Origin: Deltaproteobacteria bacterium
Lineage (GTDB): Bacteria > Lernaellota > Lernaellaia > JACKCT01
Assembly (NCBI GenBank): GCA_020633895.1
Contig: JACKCT010000005.1
Coordinates: 196,316-260,315, forward strand
Direction of reading: 5' to 3'
Length of the DNA stretch: 64,000 bases
How positions within the stretch are numbered: position 1 is the stretch's first letter; the number at the start of each line of letters is the position of its first letter. The translations under genes and the position numbers were made by a program. Below, one piece after another: positions 52,577 to 60,532 of the stretch. A model generated the notes under the pieces. It searched no databases and had not been told where the DNA came from. It worked only from the letters and a program-made list of their open reading frames with translations.

Positions 52577-52811
52577 ATCGCCCCCAACGTGTCGGCGTTT
52601 CATCCTATCGGGCGGCCGGCGTATCCGGCTCGCGACCGCCGTGAGGCGACCGCACGTCCCGCGTATCCCGGAAAGTCTGACGGGAATCGGCCCGACGCGC
52701 AAGGTCGGTTTTTGGCCGGGCGACGCGGGGCGCGTTGTGCCCTTGCTCCTTGGGACATTTGCCGTTTCAATAGAAAGGTTTCAACTCTCACCATCAACGG
52801 AGCGTGGCCCC

Positions 52812-53630
52812 ATGGCGCACATCCCTGCCGTGATTGCGTCGGAGGCGCCGAACGCGCCGACATCGTCCGTCGCGTGGATGCGAGCCGCGACATTCGGTGT
52901 CGTCGCGTTTCTCGCCTCGGCGACACTGGCTCAATTGCTGCTCGACCCGGCGCTCGGCTCGCCCGCTTATCGCGTTTTCCAGCATCTGCGCATTTTGGAA
53001 ATGATGGCGGTGATCGGGATGGCCTGGTCGCTGCGCCGACGTTTCGCGACAACGTCCGACGCGGGCCGGGCGGCGGCGACGTGCATCGCGATGGGACTGA
53101 CCGTTTCGCTTCTGGGCGATCTCATCAACGGACGCATCATCGATCTGGCCGGTTATACGCCGAACTACAAGTTGTTCACGGTGCCGGTCTTCGCGGTGGC
53201 GCACATCTTTTATATCGTCGCGTTCCAGCGTCTCACGTCCCGGCTGCTCGCGGGTGACACGCGACGCCGTCTGACGCTGGCCGCGTGGCCGGTGCTGGCG
53301 TTGGGTTTGTGGGCGGTGGCGGTTTCCGACAACCCGGACCCGCTGATTCGTCACGCCACCATCGGCTATGCCTTCATCGTCGTGGGCATGACGATCGCGT
53401 CGCTGTGGGTCGTGTTCGCCTTCGGCGCGGCCGGTCGCGACGCGGTGGCCGGGGCCGTGTTGTTTTTGATCTCCGACGTACTCCTCGGCGCTTACCTCCC
53501 CGAGCCGCCCGCCGGGATCGGTTTGGTGATTTGGGGGGCGTATCTACTCGGTCAGCTTCTCCTGGCCCGTACGATTCTCCTGGCCGAGCGGGTGCCTGCC
53601 GTCACCGTTTCGACACGAAACCGATCCTGA
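52812..53630 (+). CDS. YhhN/TMEM86-like membrane protein (lysoplasmalogenase family candidate)
   Basis: 272 aa with seven or eight transmembrane helices. Weak but ordered YhhN-like marks: VSLLGDLINGR near 95 (LLGD), a PVFAVAHIFYIVAF helix near 125 (AHxxY) and FLISDVLLGAYLP near 225 (SDxLL). YhhN enzymes hydrolyse the vinyl-ether bond of lysoplasmalogens; plasmalogens occur in anaerobes and myxobacteria. The assignment is by motif only and the N-terminal 20 residues are extra. Divergent from the protease gene across 235 bp. Confidence 0.6.
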   Translation: MAHIPAVIASEAPNAPTSSVAWMRAATFGVVAFLASATLAQLLLDPALGSPAYRVFQHLRILEMMAVIGMAWSLRRRFATTSDAGRAAATCIAMGLTVSLLGDLINGRIIDLAGYTPNYKLFTVPVFAVAHIFYIVAFQRLTSRLLAGDTRRRLTLAAWPVLALGLWAVAVSDNPDPLIRHATIGYAFIVVGMTIASLWVVFAFGAAGRDAVAGAVLFLISDVLLGAYLPEPPAGIGLVIWGAYLLGQLLLARTILLAERVPAVTVSTRNRS

Positions 53631-53873
53631 TTCTTCGCTTTATGGCGCTGCTGTGACCCTGGCGTAAACCACCCACAATTCGTCAAGAAGATTTCGCCAA
53701 ATTGATGGCGCGCCGAGCGATTGGCGCCATGATGATGTCACAGACGGCCCCTAAACCCTCCCCAGTTTCGTGGGACGGATGGCCCCGCGGCGATCTTTGT
53801 GCCTGGGCACCATTCGTTACCGCGATTTCCAAATCAACGACGTCCATTAGGAATCCAAGGGAGGGTCCCGAAC

Positions 53874-55277
53874 GTGCAATTGCGAAACTGGAGTTTCCTG
53901 CTCTTCGTCCTGGTCGGCCTGTTGGCGCTGGTCGCCGTGGCTCCGGCCTGCGGCGGCGACGACGATGACGACGACGACGCGTCCGACGACGATGACGATG
54001 ACGACGCCGGCGTGGACTGTGAAGACGGATTGTGCATCCTGACCGGCACGATCAAGTCCGACGTCACCATGACCGCCGACAACGAGTACCTGCTCTCCGG
54101 CGGCGTGTTCATCGGCGACGACGCCACCTCGGCCACGCTGACGATCGAGGCGGGCACGCGCATCTACGGCGAGTCGTCCTCCAACGGCATGCTGGTCATC
54201 AGTCGGGGCTCGAAGATTATGGCCGAAGGCACCGCCGACGCGCCCATCGTCTTCTCCTCGTCCAAGTCCGACGGCTCCCGCGCCCGCGGCGACTGGGGCG
54301 GTCTGATCCTGAACGGCCGCGCGCCGGTCAACAACTGCAACGCCGGCACCGACGCCGCGTTCTGCGAGGCCCTGGGCGAAGGCGGCACCGGCTTCTACGG
54401 CGGTGACGATCCGGATGACTCGAGCGGCGTGCTCAATTATGTGCGCGTCGAGTTCGCCGGTCGCATTCTTTCGCCGGACAACGAGCTCAACGGCATCGCC
54501 TTCCAGGGCGTGGGCCGGGGCACCGAAGTGGACAACATCCACGTGCACATGAACAAGGACGACGGCGTCGAGTTCTTCGGCGGCACGGTCAACGTGAAGC
54601 ACATCATCATCACCGGCGTGGCCGACGACATGCTCGACTGGACCGACGGCTGGACCGGCAAGGTGCAATACGCGGTGCTGCAGCAGTACTCGGACGCCGG
54701 CGACAACGGCATCGAGGCCGACAACAGCGGCGAGGACAACACCGCCACGCCTCGTTCGCACCCGACGATCTCCAACGTGACCATCATCGGCTCGGGCTCG
54801 GACGAGTTCTCCTCGGACGGCATGCGCCTGCGCGAAGGCACCGCGGCCAACATCTACAACGCCGCCGTGATGAACTTCGCCGGCTCCTGCGTGAAGGTCG
54901 CCAACGTGGAGACCTACGAAAACGCCTGGGACACGGACCACCTGTCCGGCGAGCTGACGATCATGAACTCCCGCGTCACCTGCGACACCAACTTCAAGGA
55001 CGAGTACGACTTTGAAGAGGACGGCGAGACCAAGATCCCCGGACCCTTCACCGTGGCCGACGATCTGTTCGGCGCCGATGATGCGGGCAACTCCACCGGC
55101 GATCTGGGCCTGACCGATCCGACCAACACGACCAGCCCGAACTGGGCCCCCGAAGGCGGCAGCGCCTTGCTGGGCGCGGGCGCGGCTCCGGACGATTCGT
55201 TCTTCGATGATGCCGATTACATCGGCGCCATCGGTTCGGACGACTGGACCACGTGGACCGAGTTCCCCGCGAACTAA
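53874..55277 (+). CDS. Secreted Asp-rich lipoprotein with parallel beta-helix domain
   Basis: 467 aa from a GTG at 53874 with GGAGG 9 nt upstream. Signal peptide ending APAC (lipobox), GG, then two poly-Asp runs of seven. The body matches the beta-helix family that begins LTGTIKSDVTMTADNEYLL, with LTIEAGTRIYG, GSKIMAEGTADAPIVFSS and DWGGLILNGRAPV, then right-handed helix rungs (NIHVHMNKDDGVEFFGGTVN, HIIITGVADDMLDWTDGW) and NVTIIGSGSDE. Relatives are found in Bacteroidetes and deltaproteobacteria, usually next to TonB-dependent systems. It lies directly upstream of the DUF3450-ExbB-TonB operon, separated by a terminator, so it may be the surface substrate-binding partner. Exact ligand unknown. 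Confidence 0.85.
   Translation: MQLRNWSFLLFVLVGLLALVAVAPACGGDDDDDDDASDDDDDDDAGVDCEDGLCILTGTIKSDVTMTADNEYLLSGGVFIGDDATSATLTIEAGTRIYGESSSNGMLVISRGSKIMAEGTADAPIVFSSSKSDGSRARGDWGGLILNGRAPVNNCNAGTDAAFCEALGEGGTGFYGGDDPDDSSGVLNYVRVEFAGRILSPDNELNGIAFQGVGRGTEVDNIHVHMNKDDGVEFFGGTVNVKHIIITGVADDMLDWTDGWTGKVQYAVLQQYSDAGDNGIEADNSGEDNTATPRSHPTISNVTIIGSGSDEFSSDGMRLREGTAANIYNAAVMNFAGSCVKVANVETYENAWDTDHLSGELTIMNSRVTCDTNFKDEYDFEEDGETKIPGPFTVADDLFGADDAGNSTGDLGLTDPTNTTSPNWAPEGGSALLGAGAAPDDSFFDDADYIGAIGSDDWTTWTEFPAN
53951..54011 (+). repeat. GAY-codon tract (poly-Asp)
   Basis: Encodes two runs of seven Asp separated by Ala-Ser; third positions are mixed C/T. Confidence 0.7.
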
Positions 55278-55289
55278 GCGACAAACTTC

Positions 55290-55313
55290 GACGGCGGCCT
55301 TCGGGCCGCCGTC
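55290..55313 (+). terminator. Terminator after the beta-helix lipoprotein
   Basis: GACGGCGGCC, loop TTCG, GGCCGCCGTC (10-bp perfect stem), followed by GCTTTGATG. The stem is very stable but the U-tract short. It separates this gene from the transport operon starting at 55372. Confidence 0.7.
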
Positions 55314-55371
55314 GCTTTGATGCATTTCATGGCTCCGGGCTAGCCGGGCCTTTCGGGTAAAGGACGTGTCG

Positions 55372-56190
55372 ATGACTCCGCAACATTCGCTTCGCGACGC
55401 CGGTTTTGGCAACGGGCGACGTCGCGCGGCGCTTTCGGTGATTTTGGCGATCATCTCGTGCGTGGCGCTGGGAAATGGCGCCCGGGCCGAGGACGTGGAC
55501 GAGATGGCCCGCAAGCTCACCGCCATGCGCGCCGAGGTCGAGTCCCTGGCCGACGAGTTGGATCTCTCCCAGCAGCGCCTGCGCAACGAACTGGATTCCC
55601 TGGCTCAGCAAAAAGCCGACCTGGAGATCCAGATCGACCGCGAGCAGATTCGCCTTCGCGAAGTGCAGGCGGCCATCGAACGTCAAAAGAAAAGCGCCAC
55701 GGGCCTGAGCGAATCGGGCGCCGAACTGGTCGAGCCCCTGCGCGGGGACATCGCGGCGGTGCGCGCCTACGTCAAATCCGGACTTCCGTTTCGCGCGCCC
55801 GAGCGCTTGGCCGAGTTGGATCGCATCGAGGAAGACCTGACCTCCGGGCGCATCCGGCCGGAACGGGCGGCGTCCATGCTGTGGGCCTTCGTGGAAGACG
55901 AATTCCGCCTGACCGCCGATTCGGGATTGGATCAGCAGGTGGTGAGCCTGGGCGGCGAGGACCAACTGGCTCAGGTGGCGCGCCTGGGCATGGTGATGCT
56001 GCTGTTCAAGACCAACGACGGCCGTTTCGGCCACGCGGTGAAATCGGGCGACACGTGGACCTACGAGGAATTCGCCGCCGGCGCCGACGCCGGTCGTGCC
56101 GCCGAATTGTTCGACGCGTTCGAGAAGAACATCCGCGTCGGTTATTTCGAGGTTCCCGGCGTGCCGGCGAAACGGGAGGTGTCCCGATGA
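55372..56190 (+). CDS. DUF3450-family periplasmic coiled-coil protein
   Basis: 272 aa; ATG at 55372 is preferred because AAAGGA lies 7 nt upstream. Signal peptide to about residue 40, then a long coiled coil (about 45-110: MRAEVESLADELDLSQQRLR...), and a C-terminal globular domain with RLGMVMLLFKTNDGRFGHAV. DUF3450 proteins occur at the head of ExbB-ExbB-ExbD-TonB operons and are thought to act in the periplasm with the energising motor. Its stop overlaps the next start (ATGA). Confidence 0.85.
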   Translation: MTPQHSLRDAGFGNGRRRAALSVILAIISCVALGNGARAEDVDEMARKLTAMRAEVESLADELDLSQQRLRNELDSLAQQKADLEIQIDREQIRLREVQAAIERQKKSATGLSESGAELVEPLRGDIAAVRAYVKSGLPFRAPERLAELDRIEEDLTSGRIRPERAASMLWAFVEDEFRLTADSGLDQQVVSLGGEDQLAQVARLGMVMLLFKTNDGRFGHAVKSGDTWTYEEFAAGADAGRAAELFDAFEKNIRVGYFEVPGVPAKREVSR

Positions 56191-57581
56191 CGCGACGAAC
56201 GACCATGGCCTTTTTTGTCTTGGCGGGCTTGGTGCTGGGCCTGACCGCGATTCCGAACAACGCTTCGGCCGAGGACGATTCGCTGATCGCGGCCTATCGC
56301 AAGGAATTTGCGTTCCTGGCGGCCGAGAAGGCGAGCCTGCAGGGGCGTCTGGCCGATCAGGAGTCGATCGCCGCCGCGAAGATCAACGCGGCGAAAAACG
56401 AGTTGGGCAAGCTGCGCTCCACCTTGGTGGGGACCTCCGACCGCGTCGCCGCCGCCGAGGAGGAACTGGCCGCTTCCGGGCAGACCACCGAGAGCCTGGC
56501 CGAGGCCGTGGAATTGCTCGACGCGACCATTTCCCAGGCCACCTCGACGCTGCAAACCAATGGCGTGAAGGTCGAAGACATCGACCTGACGCACGAAGGC
56601 GCGGTGCAAACGGCGTTGGATGCGGTCTTCGGCGACGCCACGCGGCGCCTGGCCGAGCTGTCGAGCGTACGCTCCGAGCCGGGGGAATATTTCCTTGCCG
56701 ACGGACGCAAGGCGACGGGCACGATCACGCGCATCGGGCGCGTGGCGGCGGTGGCGTCGGGCGAGAAGTCGGGCGTGCTGGCGCCGGCCGGTGACGGGCA
56801 ATTTAAGCTCTGGGAAGGCGGCGACGCCAAGGCCGCGGCGGCGTTTACCCAAGGGCAGGCGCCCGAGTCGCTGGGCCTGTTCCTGTTCAGCAACCTGGAC
56901 AAGGCCGTCGAACTGCCGAAGGAAAAAACGATTTTCGACGTGGTCGACAGCGGCGGCGTGATCGCTTACGTGATCGTCATACTGGGAATGGTGGCCCTGG
57001 TGCTGATTCTCTTCCGGGCCATGGCGCTCAGCCGGGCCGCCGCCGGGATGGACCGCCTGGTCGACGCGGTGACGCCGCTGGTGGACAAGGGCGAACTCGA
57101 CAAGGCCGCCGGTGTCTGCGCCGACGCGTCCGGCTCCGTTTCGCGGGTGCTCGAAGCCACGATTCGCCACCTGGGAGTGCCTCGGGAGAAGCTGGACGAC
57201 GTGATCTCCGAGCACATTCTCCACGAGGTGCCGACCCTGGACCGTTTCGGCTCAGCAATTCTCGTGGCCGCGTCCGTGGCCCCGCTGCTGGGCCTGCTGG
57301 GCACGGTGACGGGCATGATCTCCACGTTCGACATCATCACCGAGTTCGGCACCGGCGATCCCAAGCTGCTGTCCGGCGGTATTTCCGAGGCGTTGGTGAC
57401 GACCGAGTTGGGACTGATCGTCGCGATTCCGGCGTTGCTGATCGGCACGCTGCTGTCCGGGTACGCGGACCGCATCAAGGACGCGATGGAGACCTCGGCG
57501 CTGCGCGTGGCCAACCGCTACGAACGCAGGGACGACGACGAAGATCGGCCCCGCGCCGCCAAAACGTCCCAGGCCGCGTAA
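56187..57581 (+). CDS. MotA/TolQ/ExbB proton channel protein with long periplasmic N-terminal extension
   Basis: 464 aa. Signal peptide (to about 28), periplasmic coiled-coil extension (about 30-250), then a transmembrane helix (about 265-285) and the ExbB core with GSAILVAASVAPLLGLLGTVTGM near 360 and LVTTELGLIVAIPALLIGTL near 405. GGGAGG lies 7 nt before the ATG. Such extended ExbB proteins pair with DUF3450 and a second short ExbB. It forms the proton-motive-force-driven stator powering TonB. Confidence 0.92.
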   Translation: MTRRTTMAFFVLAGLVLGLTAIPNNASAEDDSLIAAYRKEFAFLAAEKASLQGRLADQESIAAAKINAAKNELGKLRSTLVGTSDRVAAAEEELAASGQTTESLAEAVELLDATISQATSTLQTNGVKVEDIDLTHEGAVQTALDAVFGDATRRLAELSSVRSEPGEYFLADGRKATGTITRIGRVAAVASGEKSGVLAPAGDGQFKLWEGGDAKAAAAFTQGQAPESLGLFLFSNLDKAVELPKEKTIFDVVDSGGVIAYVIVILGMVALVLILFRAMALSRAAAGMDRLVDAVTPLVDKGELDKAAGVCADASGSVSRVLEATIRHLGVPREKLDDVISEHILHEVPTLDRFGSAILVAASVAPLLGLLGTVTGMISTFDIITEFGTGDPKLLSGGISEALVTTELGLIVAIPALLIGTLLSGYADRIKDAMETSALRVANRYERRDDDEDRPRAAKTSQAA

Positions 57582-57590
57582 GGCGTCGTC

Positions 57591-58181
57591 ATGGGCGGTT
57601 TTTTCGCGGGAAGTCTGGATTATTTCCGACAGGGCGGAGCGGTGATGGCGCCGCTGCTGCTGTCCCTCGTCGCGCTGTGGTACGCCCTGGGCTATCGCAA
57701 CGCCGCTTTGCGTCGCCCGCGTCATTTGAGCCTGCGCGAACTGGTGCGTCGCGGTCGCAACGGTTCCCTGGAGCATTCCGACGCCCTGATCGTCCGCGCG
57801 GTGCACGATGCATTGCGTTTCGCCGACTCTCGAAAGGGGAGGTTGGACCGGCGCTTTTTCCTGGATCTGTTCACCCCGATGCGCGAAGAGGCCGGGCGCC
57901 ATCGCCTGTTGGTTTCGGTCATCGTGCGCACCGCGCCGTTGATGGGCCTTTTGGGCACGGTGATCGGCATGATCGAAACCTTCGACGCCCTGGGCGATAT
58001 GAGCCTGTTCACGCAGTCGGGCGGCATCGCCGGAGGCATCTCCCAGGCCCTGATCACCACGCAGCTCGGTCTGGCGGTGGCGATTCCCGGTCTGCTGATC
58101 GGGCGCAATTTGGACAAGAAACAGGCCGATCTGGAAAACGAGCTGGACCAGTTGGCCGACCTGCTGTGCGGGCAGGGCTGA
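57591..58181 (+). CDS. exbB: Second MotA/TolQ/ExbB proton channel protein (short)
   Basis: 196 aa. Three transmembrane helices. Core motifs RTAPLMGLLGTVIGMIETF near 103 and LITTQLGLAVAIPGLLIG near 150 match ExbB. Nine nucleotides separate it from the long ExbB gene. Two ExbB homologues with one ExbD suggest one is the TonB motor and the other a paired or accessory stator. Confidence 0.93.
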   Translation: MGGFFAGSLDYFRQGGAVMAPLLLSLVALWYALGYRNAALRRPRHLSLRELVRRGRNGSLEHSDALIVRAVHDALRFADSRKGRLDRRFFLDLFTPMREEAGRHRLLVSVIVRTAPLMGLLGTVIGMIETFDALGDMSLFTQSGGIAGGISQALITTQLGLAVAIPGLLIGRNLDKKQADLENELDQLADLLCGQG

Positions 58182-58208
58182 TTCGGAACTGCGGAGGGAG
58201 ATCGAAGC

Positions 58209-58616
58209 ATGGGACGCTGGCGCATTCGACGAACGGGCGATCAGGGCATCGACATTTCGCCGCTGATCGACATGGTTTTCATCCTGCTGATCTTCTTCAT
58301 GGTCTCCACCACCTTCGTCAAGGATCTCAAGCTCGAATTGGAGCGCCCCCAGGCCAACAGCGCCACGCGGGCTTCGTCCAAGTCGCTGCGGGTGCATATT
58401 GACCGGGGTGGCGAGATCTACATCGACGGCCAGGCCGTGCGCCCTTGGGTGGTGCAACAGCGGGTTTCCGATTTCCTCAAAACCTCCACCAGTAAGTCGG
58501 TGCTGGTCGTGACCGATCGCACCGTGCCGTCCGAACGTCTCATCGAGGTGGTGGACCACTGCCGCTTGGCCGGAGCGACGGACGTGGGCGTGGCGACGGA
58601 AAAAGAGGCGGGCTAA
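58209..58616 (+). CDS. exbD: Biopolymer transport protein ExbD/TolR
   Basis: 135 aa. Single N-terminal transmembrane helix with the pore Asp in ISPLIDMVFILLIFFMV (Asp21), then periplasmic domain IYIDGQAVRPWVVQQRV. GGAGG precedes the ATG. It completes the ExbB/ExbD motor; 5 nt from the TonB gene. Confidence 0.94.
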   Translation: MGRWRIRRTGDQGIDISPLIDMVFILLIFFMVSTTFVKDLKLELERPQANSATRASSKSLRVHIDRGGEIYIDGQAVRPWVVQQRVSDFLKTSTSKSVLVVTDRTVPSERLIEVVDHCRLAGATDVGVATEKEAG

Positions 58617-58621
58617 GCGCG

Positions 58622-59266
58622 GTGATCGACGAGCGACGGCAAAATCGGCGGCGCCTGGCGGGACTGGCCTGGATGGTGGGCGGAAGCCTGGCCGTGCTGA
58701 TTCTCGTGTTCTCCATGAACAACACCGTCGGCATGCCCGACAAAGCCGCCGCGACCACGGCGACCAACGTCTCCATCCAAAAACCGCCGCCCAAGAAGAA
58801 GATGCCCGTCAAAAAACGGGAGGTGCGCAAACCCAAGTCGACGCAAAAATCCCCCCGGGCGCCGTTGCCGAAGATCGGCGGGGGTCTGGGCGGATTGTCC
58901 TTCGGCATTCCCGATTTCGACGCGGCGGCGCTGGGCGACGTGTCCGACAAGTTGCTGGGCGACATGGACGCGATGGTGATGAGCGAGGAGGCGGTCGACG
59001 ATCCGCCCACGGTGCGTTCCCGGCCGGCGGCGGTATATCCGGCCCGCGCCCGGGTCAAGGGCATCACCGGGTCGGTGACGCTGAGTCTGCTGATCGACGA
59101 GACGGGCGACGTGGAGCGCGTGCAAATTTTGGAAGCTTCCCCGCCGGGTGTGTTCGACGAGGCCGCGCGGGAGGCGGTGCGGAACTGGCGCTTCGACCCG
59201 GCTTCCTACAAAGGCAAGCACGTCAAGGTCTGGGTGCGGCAGACGGTGCATTTTAAATTGGTCTGA
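58622..59266 (+). CDS. tonB: TonB family protein
   Basis: 214 aa, GTG start. N-terminal transmembrane helix (about 14-33), a Lys/Pro-rich periplasmic linker (KPPPKKKMPVKKREVRKP) and a C-terminal TonB domain (about 125-214) with AVYPARARVKGITGSVTLSL, EASPPGVFDEAAREAVRNWRF and a final HVKVWVRQTVHF strand. It transmits motor energy to the outer-membrane receptor encoded two genes later. A short 11-bp tandem repeat begins at the stop codon. Confidence 0.93.
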   Translation: MIDERRQNRRRLAGLAWMVGGSLAVLILVFSMNNTVGMPDKAAATTATNVSIQKPPPKKKMPVKKREVRKPKSTQKSPRAPLPKIGGGLGGLSFGIPDFDAAALGDVSDKLLGDMDAMVMSEEAVDDPPTVRSRPAAVYPARARVKGITGSVTLSLLIDETGDVERVQILEASPPGVFDEAAREAVRNWRFDPASYKGKHVKVWVRQTVHFKLV

Positions 59267-59296
59267 AGTTGGTCCGAAGCTGGTCTGACTTTGGTT
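59258..59296 (+). repeat. 11-bp tandem repeat (3.5 copies) spanning the tonB stop codon
   Basis: TTGGTCTGAAG, TTGGTCCGAAG, CTGGTCTGACT, TTGGTT. The first copy contains the last two codons and the TGA stop; the rest lie in the 90-bp gap before the TPR gene. Confidence 0.75.
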
Positions 59297-59356
59297 GGGC
59301 GCGGAGCGAACCGCGATTTTTCGATTCGAATTTCGATGCCATGGCGGATATGGGTG

Positions 59357-60532
59357 ATGAGAATTTCTAGGGGCACAAAATGGGCGGCGACGGCGCTGGT
59401 TGCGGCGTTGCTCGCCGTGTCGGCGGTCGGCGCGTCGTGGGCCGACGAGACCGAGGAAGGCGCGCCGGACCATCTGGCGTTGGCGGCGTTGATGATCCGC
59501 GACGGGCACTTCGACCGGGCCGAGGCGGTGCTGGCGCGCGTGGACGAGGACGACAAGTCCCTCGATCGCCCGCGCTATTACACGCTGCGCGGCCTGTTGT
59601 TGCTCAGACGCGGGTTGTTCCTGGAAGCGCGGGAGAGCCTGGAAAAAGCCATCGACGCCGGGCAGACCGAGCCGCTGGTGCATCTCTATCTTGCCCAGGC
59701 CCACTACGGCGCGAAGGACTACGACAAGGCGCTGGCCGCGCTGGACGCCGCCGGGCCCGAAGCCCAGGCCATTGAGGGCGCGTACATCCTGCGCACCAAC
59801 GCGCTGTGGAAAACCGACCGACGCGAAGAGGCATGGCGGGTTTTGGCCGAAGGCGCCGCCCGATTCCCCGAGAATTCTCAATTCGCCCGCGCGCGGACGT
59901 TCTACCTGCTCGAACTGGGCCTCTACCAGCAGGCCGTCGAATCGGGACAGGCGTACTTGGCCGGCGAGGGCGGGGCGGCCGAGGATTACGTGGCGATCGG
60001 CGAGGCCCTGCGTCGCAGCGGCGAGACCGGCAAGGCGCAGCAGCTCCTGGAAATCGGGCGGCTGCGTTATCCCGATTCGGTGGAGATCCTGGCGACGCTC
60101 GCCCACGCGTATCTGGACGCCGATCAGGACCGGGCCGCAGCCGGGCTTTTCGAACAGGCCGCGCGTCGCGATGCTTCGCTGGCCGTGGAAACCGCCGAGC
60201 TTTATCGCCGCCAGGGCCTCTACCACCAGGCTCTCTACCTCAACGCTCGCGTTTCCGACCAGAAGGAAAAGGTGAAGCAGCGCCTGGGCATCCTGCTGGA
60301 AATGGGACGGTACACCTCCGCCGTCGCGCTCGCGCCGCGCTTGTCGCGCCTGGGATTGCTGTCCGACGAAGAGGTGCGCTACGCCCTGGCCTATAGTTAT
60401 TTCAAGATCGGGCAATACGAGCAGGCCGAGGCGCAACTCTCGGCCCTGAAGCGCGCCGATCTGTTCCGCAACGCCGGTGAACTGCGCAAGGCCATGGACG
60501 CCTGCCGCGAATCCCCCTGGTTGTGCCCCTGA
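59357..60532 (+). CDS. Periplasmic TPR-repeat protein
   Basis: 391 aa from the ATG at 59357 (an ATG at 59336 is possible). Signal peptide ending ASWA, then about ten TPR-like helix pairs (ALAALMIRDGHFDRAEAVLA, LRGLLLLRRGLFLEARESLE, AYSYFKIGQYEQAEAQLSAL). The gene ends GATG-overlapping the receptor start by 1 nt, so it is coupled to the TonB-dependent receptor. TPR proteins in this operon type are thought to scaffold the motor or receptor complex. Confidence 0.85.
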   Translation: MRISRGTKWAATALVAALLAVSAVGASWADETEEGAPDHLALAALMIRDGHFDRAEAVLARVDEDDKSLDRPRYYTLRGLLLLRRGLFLEARESLEKAIDAGQTEPLVHLYLAQAHYGAKDYDKALAALDAAGPEAQAIEGAYILRTNALWKTDRREEAWRVLAEGAARFPENSQFARARTFYLLELGLYQQAVESGQAYLAGEGGAAEDYVAIGEALRRSGETGKAQQLLEIGRLRYPDSVEILATLAHAYLDADQDRAAAGLFEQAARRDASLAVETAELYRRQGLYHQALYLNARVSDQKEKVKQRLGILLEMGRYTSAVALAPRLSRLGLLSDEEVRYALAYSYFKIGQYEQAEAQLSALKRADLFRNAGELRKAMDACRESPWLCP

